The notes: generated by a model from the letters alone, not told the origin. Positions 24,685 to 33,984 are shown, counted from the stretch's first letter. The stretch is DNA of 64,000 bases from Calditrichia bacterium (GCA_020635015.1 JACKAP010000013.1:1-64000); one strand, 5' to 3'. Program-made: numbers and translations.

Positions 24685-27600
24685 GCTTTGCTCCATACAC
24701 CGTGAAGGGGGATTTTGACGCGAATGACCGTGCCCTGGCCGGGCCGGGACTGGATCTGGAACTGCCCGTTCAACAGCATGGCCCGTTCCCGCATATTGGC
24801 GATACCCAGGCTGGTGCTTTCATGTTGGTTCTTTTCCAGATCCGAAGGATTGAAACCACTGCCGTCATCGCTGATCTCGGTCAGAAGATGGTCTTTAAAG
24901 CGCCGCACTTCCACCGTGGCGCGGGTGGCCCGGGCATGTTTATAGACATTGGTCAGCGCTTCCTGAATGATCCGGAAAAAGTGAATCCGGCTGCTTTCCG
25001 GAAAAAGGTCGTCGATCTCATCGATGTAGCCGCTGAAACTGACTTTCGACGCATGATCGATCTTCTTGATGGCCGATTCGATCGCTTTCTTAAGGCCGAG
25101 GCGTTCGATCTGGTGCGGGTGAAGATTGTAGCTGATTTCCCGCACTTCGCTGATCGCCTCCCGCACCATGGTCGATAACTGGTTAAGGTCGCCATCCGTT
25201 TCCCCCGGCTGTTGTTGCTGCTGCATCAGCTCGTTGTTAATGATCAGCAGGTTCTGCCCCAGGCTGTCATGCAGTTCCGAAGCGATGCGCTTGCGCTCCT
25301 CTTCCTGAGATTCGATCAACTGCTTGGAAAACCGTTCCTGGGCCCGCTGGGAGCGCTTCAGAGCGGAGACGCGGAAGATGTGCGCCAGGGAAAACAGGGC
25401 GATTCCCAGGAAGATCACCAGCAACAGAAACCAGCGCCGCCCCCATAACGGCGGCACGATCTCCACTGCCAGCGAAGTGCCTTCCAGGTTCCACACCCCT
25501 TCGTGGTTGGCGCCTTTCACCCGGAACGTGTATTGCCCCGCGGGCACCGCCGCGTAGCTGGCATAGTGCTGGTTGCCGCAATAGATCCAATCGGGATCGA
25601 AGCCTTCCAGGCGGTAGGCGTACTGGTTCTCCTGCGGCACCGCAAAATCCAGGGCGGCAAATTCGATCACCAGATTGCGGTAACCGGCGGGAATGTCCAG
25701 GTAAGCGGCTTCTCCGCCCGGTATTTGCCCGGGAGCGGAGGCGAAGATGTGTTGGGGCCGATTGTCGATTTCCAGGCCGGTCAGCACCACCGGCGGGGGC
25801 ATCAGGCGCAACTGCTCGCCGGCATCGTGGCTGTATAAGGTCAGCCCATTAACGCCTCCGAAAAACATGTCGCCGCTGCGGTTCTTCAGATAGGCGTTGG
25901 AACCGCCCACCAGCTTCTTGGTGAACTTGACACAGCCGTCTTCAGTGGTATAATGACGCACCACCTGGGTGTGGGGGTGATAACTGGTAAGCCCTTTCTG
26001 GGTCTGCAGCCACAGCACCCCCCGGGCATCTTCCAGAATGCCGAAGACCGCGGTGGCGGCGAGGCCCTCCTGCTCGGGAATGTTGCGAAAGGTGATTTCC
26101 CCGGAAGAGATCAGCTGCATCTCCGCCAGGCCAATTTCGGTGCCGATCCACATCCGCCCGTTATGATCCTGGAAGACCGCGTAGATCTCACTGCCGGGGA
26201 GGCTGTCGGCTCCCGCTTTCCTGATGCCGAAGCGCTCGAAACGCCCGGTGCGGCGGTCGAAACGGTTCAACTGATTGGCGGTGCCCACCCAGAGATTACC
26301 GGAACGGTCCTGGAAGAGGGTGTAGATGTGATTGTTGCTCAATGAGTGGGCGTCTTTCGGGTCATGCCGGTAACTCTGGAAAGTGCCGGTGAGGCGGTCG
26401 TATCGTCCCAGGCCGTCCCCGGCGGTGCCAATCCAGAGATCCCCGGCCTGGTCTTCGAAAAGGGTGCTAATCAGCTCTTCGCCCAAGCTGCCTGATGCCG
26501 ATACCTGGAAGTGCTGGAAATGCTGCGTTTCCCGCTCGAAGCGGTAGAGCCCTCCATTGCCTTCGGTGCCGATCCAGATAGTGCCGGCGCGATCTTCCAG
26601 GATCGAAAATACCCGGTCGCTGCCCGGTGAAAACGGGTCTTGCGGATCATGCCGGTAATGGGTAAAGTTGCCGGTGCGGGGATCGAGCTTGCAGATGCCG
26701 CTGCCCCAGGTGCCGATCCAGATATCGCCGAAACGGTCTTCGCACAGCGCCTTGATCTCGCCCTGGCAGAGCGCCCGGGGGTCGCCCGGCTTTGGCTCAA
26801 ATTTGCTGAAGAGCGACTGGCTGATGGTAAACTTGCCGATGCCCTCATTGGTGCCGAACCAGTAGGTGCCGGAACGGTTCTTGAAGATCGTATGGATCCA
26901 GGAGCTGCTCAACCCGCCGGTGTCTTTCAGGCATTTGCAGGGGCGGTAGCGCACAAAGCTGTCGCTCTCGTGGAGGTAGCGGTAAATTCCCCCGCCCAGG
27001 GTGCCAACCCACAGCTGCCCCAGCTCATCTTCGTAGAGCGCGCTGACCGGTGCGATCCTGGCGGCGGTGATGTCCATCGGCAGCGTATACTGGTGCAGTT
27101 CCGTTTCGTACCGTCCTGGTGGCAATCCCTTGCCCGGTGAGGCCCGGTACAGCCCCCGGGCGGTGCCAATCCACAGATCGCCCTCATGGTCGCGCATCAC
27201 CGCATAGACCGGCTGCCGGTCAAGCCCGGCTCGCTGCATTGCCCCCGGGAGCGGAAGCGTGGTGTCGGCTGCCATGTCAATCTGGAACAACCCGCTCAGG
27301 GTGGCCATCCACATGGTGCCCGGAACACATTCGCACAGCCCATTGACGGTAATGCCGCCGTTATCGCGTTCTGCAGCCGGCTGCTCGCCAAAAGGCCGGA
27401 AAGTCTCCGCTGCCCGGTCGAAGCGGAAGAGCCCGCCTCCACCGGTGCCTACCCAGAACTGATGCTGTGAATCCTCGAAAATGGTGCGAATGCTGTTGCG
27501 CCCGGGATGACCCGGCTCGGGATAATAGCGGGTAAAGGTATTTTGCTCGGCATTCCAGCGGTTCAGGCCGTGGTCGCTGCCGACCCAGAGCACGCCCGCC

Positions 27601-27890
27601 TCATCTTCCTGAAGCGCCCAAATGTGATCGTGCGACAGCGACGCCGGCCCGGTTTCCGTGTGGCGGAAGACCTGGAACCGGTAGCCGTCGTAGCGGTTCA
27701 GCCCCTGCTGGGTGCCAAACCACATAAAACCCCGGCGGTCCTGCAACACGCAGAGAACGGTATTGTGGGAGAGCCCGTCATCGCTGGAAATACAGTCGAG
27801 GTGAAGATCGGTGGGATTATTTGCCTCCCCTGTGCCCTGAAAGAGTGAGCAGGCAAGCAGAAAGCGGAAAAAGGTGCGCATGCCGGTCAT
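24681..27890 (-). CDS. Periplasmic beta-propeller sensor histidine kinase
   Basis: The protein has about 1070 residues. I take the ATG at 27890 (MTGMRTFFRFLLACSLFQG) as start; a GTG 10 codons earlier is also open, and no strong ribosome site decides. After the signal peptide come about 12-14 Reg_prop blades (WFGTQQGLNRYDG, LWVGSDHGLNRW, MWIGTEIGLAEM), making two seven-bladed propellers, then a Y_Y_Y domain (about 740-810: NQYAYRLEGFDPDWIYCG). One membrane segment follows (WFLLLVIFLGIALFSLAHIF), then HisKA_3 with phosphoacceptor His in RIASELHDSLGQN, and a HATPase (SDDGSGFNP, GIANMRERAMLLNG). Such receptors sense periplasmic carbohydrates in Bacteroidota. Unlike hybrid versions, the regulator here is a separate protein. 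Confidence 0.93.
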   Translation of the reverse strand: MTGMRTFFRFLLACSLFQGTGEANNPTDLHLDCISSDDGLSHNTVLCVLQDRRGFMWFGTQQGLNRYDGYRFQVFRHTETGPASLSHDHIWALQEDEAGVLWVGSDHGLNRWNAEQNTFTRYYPEPGHPGRNSIRTIFEDSQHQFWVGTGGGGLFRFDRAAETFRPFGEQPAAERDNGGITVNGLCECVPGTMWMATLSGLFQIDMAADTTLPLPGAMQRAGLDRQPVYAVMRDHEGDLWIGTARGLYRASPGKGLPPGRYETELHQYTLPMDITAARIAPVSALYEDELGQLWVGTLGGGIYRYLHESDSFVRYRPCKCLKDTGGLSSSWIHTIFKNRSGTYWFGTNEGIGKFTISQSLFSKFEPKPGDPRALCQGEIKALCEDRFGDIWIGTWGSGICKLDPRTGNFTHYRHDPQDPFSPGSDRVFSILEDRAGTIWIGTEGNGGLYRFERETQHFQHFQVSASGSLGEELISTLFEDQAGDLWIGTAGDGLGRYDRLTGTFQSYRHDPKDAHSLSNNHIYTLFQDRSGNLWVGTANQLNRFDRRTGRFERFGIRKAGADSLPGSEIYAVFQDHNGRMWIGTEIGLAEMQLISSGEITFRNIPEQEGLAATAVFGILEDARGVLWLQTQKGLTSYHPHTQVVRHYTTEDGCVKFTKKLVGGSNAYLKNRSGDMFFGGVNGLTLYSHDAGEQLRLMPPPVVLTGLEIDNRPQHIFASAPGQIPGGEAAYLDIPAGYRNLVIEFAALDFAVPQENQYAYRLEGFDPDWIYCGNQHYASYAAVPAGQYTFRVKGANHEGVWNLEGTSLAVEIVPPLWGRRWFLLLVIFLGIALFSLAHIFRVSALKRSQRAQERFSKQLIESQEEERKRIASELHDSLGQNLLIINNELMQQQQQPGETDGDLNQLSTMVREAISEVREISYNLHPHQIERLGLKKAIESAIKKIDHASKVSFSGYIDEIDDLFPESSRIHFFRIIQEALTNVYKHARATRATVEVRRFKDHLLTEISDDGSGFNPSDLEKNQHESTSLGIANMRERAMLLNGQFQIQSRPGQGTVIRVKIPLHGVWSKA

Positions 27891-27920
27891 GATCGGTGTC
27901 CGGAGTTGATTACTTCCCAC

Positions 27921-28189
27921 GTTACAGCCGCAAACCGCATCCGCGAAAAAATATTCGTCAGGGTCGATTTACTGCTGTTTGCTATCTATCGTAATGACAT
28001 TGTTTCCGGAACCGTCGATTGCCGGGCAATCGATAATCTCCGGAATTTATAAACACCGGCAGATAGTTGCCATTGTTTTATAAAAAACCGTATGGGGTAT
28101 TAAAACAGCAGATAAAATCGTCTAGTCCGTAAACGCTAAAGGGCGATTTGTAGTTTTAGGATTGATTACAAAATAACGTGTTAACTTCC
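27921..28189. other. Gene-free stretch upstream of the sensor kinase
   Basis: These 269 AT-richer bases contain no convincing frame. I see the probable kinase promoter region but no clear box and no RNA motif that I recognise. The gap continues into the hairpin repeat at 28190. Confidence 0.4.
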
Positions 28190-28290
28190 GCCACAGAGAC
28201 ACAGAGATCACTGAATTAGCTGTCAGTTATCGAGTTGTCAGTTGTCAGTTATCAGTTGTCAGTTCTCCGTGAACTCTGTGTCTCTGTGGC
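28190..28290. repeat. Hairpin repeat GCCACAGAGACACAGAG ... CTCTGTGTCTCTGTGGC, copy 1
   Basis: The 17-base arms at 28190-28206 and 28274-28290 are exact complements. Between them lie several GTCAGTTGTCAGTTATCAG units. Other full copies are at 50117, 54241 and 58125. Confidence 0.9.
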
Positions 28291-28331
28291 AATTCTGTTT
28301 GATAATCGACAACTTACTTCTTTACCGATCC

Positions 28332-29060
28332 TTAGCTACTGTCAGCAGACACTCCGGGCCTGCTGCGCAGGGGGTGCAGGGGCAGGTAGACCAGCCAGAA
28401 GATCAGCAGCGCCAGGAATTCGCATACGATCAAGTACCAGGGCCAGGGGCCGAAATAATCCAGCAGGGAGGCGGTGGGGGGCTTGTGCATGATGTAAAAA
28501 TAATTCGATCCCAGCAGCCAGTTAAGCCCGAAGAGAATCACCGTGTAGATCTGCAGGCCCAGAAATGCATTCCAGATGCTGCGCCGATCGGGATAAAAAC
28601 GGAACACGGCAGTGATGTAGATGGCGTAGACGATCAGACCTCCATGCACGATCCAATACTTAATAAAGGTGAAATTGGGGAAACCGTTATATAGGTAGGG
28701 GGTGATCACCGCCTGCAGGGTGCCGGAGAGGATCCAGAAGTAGAGCAGCTCATGTACTCGCCGGGTGGGCCGCCACATGATCACCGGCAGCAGCAGCGCA
28801 CTGAGGTTGCAGATATCCAGGGGCAGGTCGCTGCTGCGGTCAAAATCGCCCAGGTAGATGCGAATGCCGGTCCAGATGATCACCGTCGATGAAAGGGTCA
28901 GGCTGAGTATCCGGGCCAGCAGTAACTGGCGGGCCGGGGTAAATCGCCGGGCGGCAGCCGGCAATAGCACCGCCAAGGCCAGGGTCAGCGCGATCATCGC
29001 CAGGTGCTGTTGGCCGAAAACGGTGAAGAGCTGGTTGTCTTCGAATATTCGATCGATCAT
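28332..29060 (-). CDS. YwaF/TIGR02206-family integral membrane protein
   Basis: The protein has 242 residues from the ATG at 29060 (MIDRIFEDNQLFTVFGQQHL); a TTG 20 codons earlier is less likely since it runs through a CCCCTTCGAAGGGG palindrome. Seven or so hydrophobic segments are visible (IALTLALAVLLPAAA, ILSLTLSSTVIIWTGI, YWIVHGGLIVYAIYI, WYLIVCEFLALLIFWLVYL). The motifs LPLDICNLSALLLPV, GTLQAVITPY, FIKYWIVHGG and GSNYFYIMHKPP match the TIGR02206/YwaF family, whose function is unknown. It lies alone, divergent from the SLOG-patatin pair. Confidence 0.85.
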   Translation of the reverse strand: MIDRIFEDNQLFTVFGQQHLAMIALTLALAVLLPAAARRFTPARQLLLARILSLTLSSTVIIWTGIRIYLGDFDRSSDLPLDICNLSALLLPVIMWRPTRRVHELLYFWILSGTLQAVITPYLYNGFPNFTFIKYWIVHGGLIVYAIYITAVFRFYPDRRSIWNAFLGLQIYTVILFGLNWLLGSNYFYIMHKPPTASLLDYFGPWPWYLIVCEFLALLIFWLVYLPLHPLRSRPGVSADSS

Positions 29061-29280
29061 CCGGTTTAATGTCGCAATGAGCCCGCTGCCCCCTTCGAAG
29101 GGGATTCTTTCGTACGTCAATTAGACAGGTCGATTTAATATAGCAAAACTTATCTTTAAAAAACAAGATTTACCGGCCGCGGGAAAAGAGGGCCGGGCAT
29201 GCCGAATCGCCATTCAAATTAAATCGGTTGCGTTAAAAAGAATGGCGGCCATATATTCATGTGAGTAAAAATTTTTATAA

Positions 29281-29354
29281 CCCCTCTAAATCTCCCCTTA
29301 CCAAGGGGAGACTTTCAGGTTTCCCCCCTTGGTAAGGGGGGACGGAAGGGGGGT
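29281..29354. repeat. Inverted repeat CCCCTTACCAAGGGGAG ... CCCCCCTTGGTAAGGGG
   Basis: CTCCCCTTACCAAGGGGAG is itself palindromic and is followed across ACTTTCAGGTTT by a second palindrome, CCCCCTTGGTAAGGGGG. CCCCTCTAAAT at the left is balanced by GGAAGGGGGGT at the right. This kind of element is widespread in bacterial intergenic DNA. It sits 45 bases before the SLOG gene. Confidence 0.8.
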
Positions 29355-29398
29355 AAATAATTAGATATTTTTTGATTATTCCTAAGCGGAGCACTGTT

Positions 29399-30268
29399 AT
29401 GCCATCCTCATCCCGGCAATTTCCTGAAGCGGCGTGGTCTCGTTGGTTTGCCGGAGCGCGGGCCGCCGGGCGTGCGGAGGATATGCTGGTGTTGGCGGAT
29501 GAAGCGCCCGGCAGCGATCTGCAACTGCAGGCTTACCGGGCAGCCGCTCATCGGCTGGCGCAAGGTGGGCAGCATCAGTTTGCCGGCGAAATTTGTGATA
29601 AAGTGCTGGCATCAGCGCCCGGCGACCCGGACTGCCTGGCATTGCAGCATGAAATTGCCGCTTCCCCTCCGCCTGTTCCGGCCCACACATTTCCCCGTAA
29701 AATCTTTCTCTTCAGCGGTCACATGGTCGATAAACCCGACCGCAAACCGCCGCGCTTCCCGGCGGAGAAAGTGCCGTTGGCGGCACAGGCAATCGCGGCG
29801 CAACTCGATGCGCTCGGCTGCAGCGGAGCGGACCTCGCCATTGCCAGCGGGGCCTGCGGCGGCGATCTGCTCTTTGCGGAAGCGGTGCAGCAGCGCCACT
29901 GCCGGCTGCAAATCTACCTGCCGTTCGAGACCGATGAATTCCTTGCCCGCTCGGTAGGCTTTGCCGGGGAGATGTGGGAGCAGCGTTTTGCGCAGGCTTC
30001 CGGTCATCCGCAGACCGGGATGCGCATCATGCCCCGGGAACTGGGGCCGCCGCCGGAAGGCGCGAGTGCCTACGAACGGGTGAACATCTGGATGCTCTAT
30101 GCCGCCCTGAGCGGGGGCGTGGAGCGGGTTCATTTTATCTGCCTGTGGAACCGCCAGGGCGGCGATGGCCGGGGCGGCACCCGCCACCTGCATGATGCCG
30201 TCGCTGACCGCGGTGGAAAAGTACACGTGCTGGATACCCGGCAAATATTTCAACTGGAGGAATCGTGA
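29399..30268 (+). CDS. SLOG/LOG-like nucleotide-binding protein with TPR-like N-terminus
   Basis: The protein has 289 residues and starts at the ATG with GGAG about 9 bases upstream. The N-terminal 85 residues are TPR-like helices (LQAYRAAAHRLAQGGQHQFA, DKVLASAPGDPDCLALQHEI). The C-terminal domain has a Rossmann-like core: KIFLFSGHMVDKPDRKPPRF, IASGACGGDLLFAEAVQQ, LQIYLPFETDEFLARSV and VHFICLWNRQGGDGRGGTRH. Domains of this wording are found in bacterial multi-domain signalling proteins with cyclases, TIR or caspase-like modules, and I place it near the SLOG superfamily thought to bind nucleotide-derived signals. It is coupled to the patatin gene by a TGATG overlap, suggesting that it senses a signal and controls that lipase. 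Confidence 0.72.
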   Translation: MPSSSRQFPEAAWSRWFAGARAAGRAEDMLVLADEAPGSDLQLQAYRAAAHRLAQGGQHQFAGEICDKVLASAPGDPDCLALQHEIAASPPPVPAHTFPRKIFLFSGHMVDKPDRKPPRFPAEKVPLAAQAIAAQLDALGCSGADLAIASGACGGDLLFAEAVQQRHCRLQIYLPFETDEFLARSVGFAGEMWEQRFAQASGHPQTGMRIMPRELGPPPEGASAYERVNIWMLYAALSGGVERVHFICLWNRQGGDGRGGTRHLHDAVADRGGKVHVLDTRQIFQLEES

Positions 30269-31395
30269 TGCATCTGAAGGAACGGATAACCGCGCCCGGC
30301 CCTAAAAAAATCCTCGCCCTGGACGGCGGAGGGATTCGCGGTATTTTGACGCTGGAGATCCTGGTGCGGCTGGAAGCCACCTTGCGGGAGAAGCTTGGTA
30401 GACAGCAAGATTTTGTGCTGGCGGATTTTTTCGATTTCTTCGCCGGCACCAGCACCGGCGCGATCATCGCCGCCGGATTGGCGATGGGCATGCCGGTGGC
30501 GCAGGTTCGCGAGTTTTATCTTACCAACGGCAAGGCGATGTTTGACAAGGTCGGCTTCTTCAAGCGGCTGCGCATGATGTTTCGCTACGCCTACACCGAC
30601 AGCAAGCTGCGCGACAAGCTGAAGGAAGTCTACGGCGAGGATACCCTGCTGGGCAGCGAGAAGCTCCGCTCGCTGCTGCTGATGGTGCTGCGCAACGCCA
30701 GCACCGACTCCCCCTGGCCGCTGTCGAACAATCCGTTCGCCAAGTACAACCAGCGTGAGCGGGCCGACTGCAACCTCAACCTGCCGCTCTGGCAACTGGT
30801 GCGGGCCAGCGCCGCCGCCCCGGTCTATTTTCCTCCGGAAGAAGCCCGGATCGGAAAGCAGACGTTTGTTTTTGTCGACGGCGGGATTACCCCGTATAAT
30901 AATCCGGCCTTCCAGGCTTTCCTGATGGCCACCCTGGAACCGTATCATCTCAATTGGACCCCCGGGGAATCGCAGCTGCTGATCGTCTCCCTGGGCACCG
31001 GCACCAGTCCGGATGCCGATGCCTATCTGAGCCCCGATAAAATGTCTATCTTCTACAACGCGGGCAAAATTCCCGGCGCCCTGATGTATGCCGCGCTAAA
31101 CGAGCAGGACCTGCTCTGCCGCGCCTTCGGCAACTGCCTGGCCGGCGATCCCTTCGACCGGGAAGTGGGGGATTTGATCGGCCAGAAAGGCCCGGTGCAG
31201 CCGAAACTGTTTACCTATATGCGCTATAATGCGGAGTTAACCCGGGATGGTCTGGATAAACTGGGATTGAAGGATATCGATCCGGCTAAAGTGCAGAAAC
31301 TGGATTCGGTGGCCCATATTGCCGATCTCCAGCGCATCGGCCGGGCGGTGGCGGAGCGGAAAATCCGGGCGGGGCATTTTCAGGATTTCTTGTAA
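30268..31395 (+). CDS. Patatin-like phospholipase
   Basis: The protein has 375 residues. The ATG at 30268 is favoured over a GTG at 30265 since GGAGG is 7 bases upstream. The oxyanion motif DGGGIRG (about 19-25), nucleophile Ser62 in GTSTG, and catalytic Asp in VDGGITPYNNP (about 204) form a complete Ser-Asp dyad. There is no signal peptide, so it acts on lipids from the cytoplasmic side. The layout resembles CapV-type effectors that destroy the membrane when activated. No cGAS-like nucleotidyltransferase is nearby, so CBASS itself is not supported. Coupling to the SLOG-like gene suggests gating by a small ligand. A housekeeping lipase role cannot be excluded. Confidence 0.92.
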   Translation: MHLKERITAPGPKKILALDGGGIRGILTLEILVRLEATLREKLGRQQDFVLADFFDFFAGTSTGAIIAAGLAMGMPVAQVREFYLTNGKAMFDKVGFFKRLRMMFRYAYTDSKLRDKLKEVYGEDTLLGSEKLRSLLLMVLRNASTDSPWPLSNNPFAKYNQRERADCNLNLPLWQLVRASAAAPVYFPPEEARIGKQTFVFVDGGITPYNNPAFQAFLMATLEPYHLNWTPGESQLLIVSLGTGTSPDADAYLSPDKMSIFYNAGKIPGALMYAALNEQDLLCRAFGNCLAGDPFDREVGDLIGQKGPVQPKLFTYMRYNAELTRDGLDKLGLKDIDPAKVQKLDSVAHIADLQRIGRAVAERKIRAGHFQDFL

Positions 31396-31410
31396 TGGCA
31401 GGCTTAATGG

Positions 31411-31772
31411 CACGCAGATTTCGCAGATTGGACAGATTTTCGCAGATTTATTTTCAGGTTACATTAGACCTTATAACAGCTTCTGTTCTTGTTTTTACTG
31501 AATGCGTGTCATTTCGAAAGTTCCGATGGCCATCGGAAAGAAATCTATTTTTTACGCCCGATTTGAACCAATCGACACCATCAGTTTTTTGCAACGACAG
31601 ATTTCTCACCCTAAATACATTGTATACTAAGTTTTTTGTAGTTATAGATTTCTCACAAACGACGTTCGAAATGACGACGTTGTTTGTGAAAAATACATAT
31701 CATCTTTTAACCATGTAGTAATGTCGTATCTGTGGAAATCTGTCCAATCTGCGAAATCTGTGTGCAATTGTG
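31411..31772. repeat. Nested repeats between convergent genes
   Basis: The 379-base gap 31396-31774 has GCAGATTTCGCAGATTGGAC at the left (31411-31448) facing GTCCAATCTGCGAAATCTG at the right (31729-31772). Between them lie a TCATTTCGAAAG palindrome-like segment and, at 31621-31682, the second copy of the TGTATACTAAGTT repeat seen at 10576. No gene is seen. Confidence 0.75.
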
Positions 31773-31774
31773 TT

Positions 31775-33817
31775 TTACCGTCCCGAAGGGTCCCCGGGGG
31801 GGAAGGGGAGCGGGGTGCCCTCCTCGTCGCCGTCGCGGGTGAGGAGGTAGTAGACCAGCGCGGTACCGCCGGCTATTCCGGCGCCTTTGGCAAACCAGGT
31901 CCACTTGGAAGGCGATTTTTTGACCGTCACCTGAAACACCTGGCGGGGTAATGATTCCCGCGCGGCATCATCGCTGGCGGTAATTTCGATCACGGTCTTG
32001 CCGGGACGTTTTCCATTGATTTTGAGCACGCCGGTCTGCAGTAACGCTGTGTCGACCTCTGCAATCTGCGGATCGGCCGAGGCCGCCCGGTAGGTCAGGC
32101 GATCGCCATCCGGATCGAGGAACAGCTCGTCCAGGCGCATGGGGTAGATCCAGGCGCCCGGGGCCAGGGCCAGGGCGCTGCTGTCGGCCAACTGGCCGCT
32201 GCGCAGCACCGGCGCATGATCGCTCATCTCCAGTGGAAATGACCATCCTTCCAGCCGGCGGTCGCGGATCCGAAAGAGGTGCATTTCCGGGGTTTCTGCT
32301 TCCGGCTGCGGTTGCTGTTTGCCGGTAATGATCAGCTTGGTTCCCTGAATTTCAGCATCGGCGACGTCTGCCGGGTAATTTTTGACCGCCAGGATGCGGC
32401 TTTCCTGCCCCGGGGAAGCGGGCAGGAGCTCGGAGATGTTGAGGGTGTCGGCCCGGTTTTTACGGATGGCGATCCGCCGGCCGGCCGATTGGATCCGTGA
32501 GGGATCGCCGCCCCATCCGGCCAGGATTTTATCGAGATCCTCCGCCGGCAACCCGCCGAGATTCGCTTCATCGACAATACGCAGCCGGAAGCCATATACG
32601 GCTCGGGGGCTGGCGTCGTCGTTCAGTACCTGCACTTCCACCCGCGCCAGACCGGCAGATTCTCCCCGCAACTGCAGCATTCCTTGGCGGAGCGCCGCGC
32701 TATCCGGGCTGGCGAGGGCCGGGATCACCCGGGCGGAAAAGCGTTCTCCTCCGAGGGTTTGCGCCAGATTACGCGATAACGCCGTATGGCGCAGCATCAG
32801 GGTATCGCTCAGCGCGGCGGCAGAAGCCGCTTCTGCAGGGGAGACGGCGTAGATTTGCAGCAGATCGGGATAATGTGCCGCATAGCCCATGCCGCCGGCC
32901 GAATCAGCCACCGAGATGGTCACGTCGATCCGTGCCTGCCCCGGCTGCCGGGCGGTGACGGTCAGCCGCCCGTTCTCTACCGCTGCCGTGAATGTGTTGG
33001 GGGGATCGGCGTCGAGGCTGGCGGAAAAACGCCGGGGTTCGTTCCCGGGGTTGTCGAACACCCAGTTGAGGTTGCGGGAATAGCTTGCGCCCACTGCGAG
33101 GGTGGTGTCAGGAAGGAATTGCAGGCGCTCGAAAGCCGGATACACCGTCACCGGAAATGTCAGTTCGGCGCTTTGCCCGGCGCCATCGCTGACCTGGATG
33201 GCCACGGTTTCCGTCCCGGGCTGGAGACCGCCGATCACCAGGGTGCCGCCGCTTATTTCGGTAGCCAGCTTGCCGCTGCGCGGCGTCAGGTCGCGGAACC
33301 TCAACCCGCCGGGAGAATCATCGACGATCAGGGCGTTCAGGTTAATCGCGAGCGATGTGCCCTGGCGGAGCTGCTGAGGAGGGAAGGCGCCGGCTTTGAT
33401 GTACGGCGCCCGGTCCCAGGTCTCCCAGGCCGGATCGGTGTTGGGGTCAAATTCCAGGGGAGGCCAGACGTTGTTGATGATTGACTTTGCCTGTTTCGGC
33501 TGCTCCAGGGCGAGGTAAGCCAGCGCCAGCAGTTTCAGCGCCCGGCGGTGTTTCGCCCGGCTGTAGGTTTGGGCCATCCGGTTATCCTTTGTCCCACTCG
33601 AGGCCTCATCAAATTGCCGGCAGTCCTGCAGCAAACGGATCACCTCTTCGAAGAATCCCTGCTCGTAGCGCGTCTCAGCTTTTGGCAGATTGTCCAGGCA
33701 ATTCGATTCCTGCGCCTGAACGCTGAATCCCAGCAGCCAGATCAGTTGAAGCCGGCAGAAATAGCGGATGATGTCGCGGCAGTTCCAGCAATCGAAGTAG
33801 GTGCTTTTTATCATCAT
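31775..33817 (-). CDS. TPR and Ig-like repeat membrane protein
   Basis: The protein has 681 residues from the ATG at 33817 (an adjacent ATG at 33814 is equivalent); AAAGGCG lies upstream. A hydrophobic signal ends FSVQAQE. Residues 40-130 are TPR-like (YEQGFFEEVIRLLQDC, RALKLLALAYLALEQPKQAK). A long series of Ig/cadherin-like sandwiches follows (LNALIVDDSPGGLRFRDL, TETVAIQVSDGAGQSAELTF, ELFLDPDGDRLTYRAASADP). A C-terminal membrane segment (WFAKGAGIAGGTALVYYLLT) ends in a short charged tail. It is therefore probably an envelope protein exposing Ig-like repeats. It follows the STAND-WD40 gene on the same strand; a joint role with the CHAT/STAND pair is inference from position. Confidence 0.75.
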   Translation of the reverse strand: MMIKSTYFDCWNCRDIIRYFCRLQLIWLLGFSVQAQESNCLDNLPKAETRYEQGFFEEVIRLLQDCRQFDEASSGTKDNRMAQTYSRAKHRRALKLLALAYLALEQPKQAKSIINNVWPPLEFDPNTDPAWETWDRAPYIKAGAFPPQQLRQGTSLAINLNALIVDDSPGGLRFRDLTPRSGKLATEISGGTLVIGGLQPGTETVAIQVSDGAGQSAELTFPVTVYPAFERLQFLPDTTLAVGASYSRNLNWVFDNPGNEPRRFSASLDADPPNTFTAAVENGRLTVTARQPGQARIDVTISVADSAGGMGYAAHYPDLLQIYAVSPAEAASAAALSDTLMLRHTALSRNLAQTLGGERFSARVIPALASPDSAALRQGMLQLRGESAGLARVEVQVLNDDASPRAVYGFRLRIVDEANLGGLPAEDLDKILAGWGGDPSRIQSAGRRIAIRKNRADTLNISELLPASPGQESRILAVKNYPADVADAEIQGTKLIITGKQQPQPEAETPEMHLFRIRDRRLEGWSFPLEMSDHAPVLRSGQLADSSALALAPGAWIYPMRLDELFLDPDGDRLTYRAASADPQIAEVDTALLQTGVLKINGKRPGKTVIEITASDDAARESLPRQVFQVTVKKSPSKWTWFAKGAGIAGGTALVYYLLTRDGDEEGTPLPFPPGDPSGR

Positions 33818-33864
33818 TCTGTCACGCCTTTGTAGGTTAACTTTTGGTGATGCTGGATGCTGGG

Positions 33865-33984
33865 TAAAGGATAAAGGATAAAGGATAAAAATATTTGACA
33901 CCAGAGTTAGCTTAAATATTTTCCTTCATCCTTCATCCTTCATCCTTCATCCTTCATCCTTTACCCTTCATCCTTCATCCTTTA
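33865..33984. repeat. Inverted minisatellite GGATAAA ... CCTTCATCC
   Basis: Three GGATAAA units on the left face about eight TTCATCC units on the right, with a spacer of about 30 bases. It fills the gap between the STAND-WD40 and Ig-like genes. Related arrays lie at 43186 and 49344. Confidence 0.8.

Noticed and set aside
30268..31395. CBASS system with CapV effector
   Set aside because: No CD-NTase or Cap2/Cap3-like gene lies near; the patatin fold alone does not prove CBASS.
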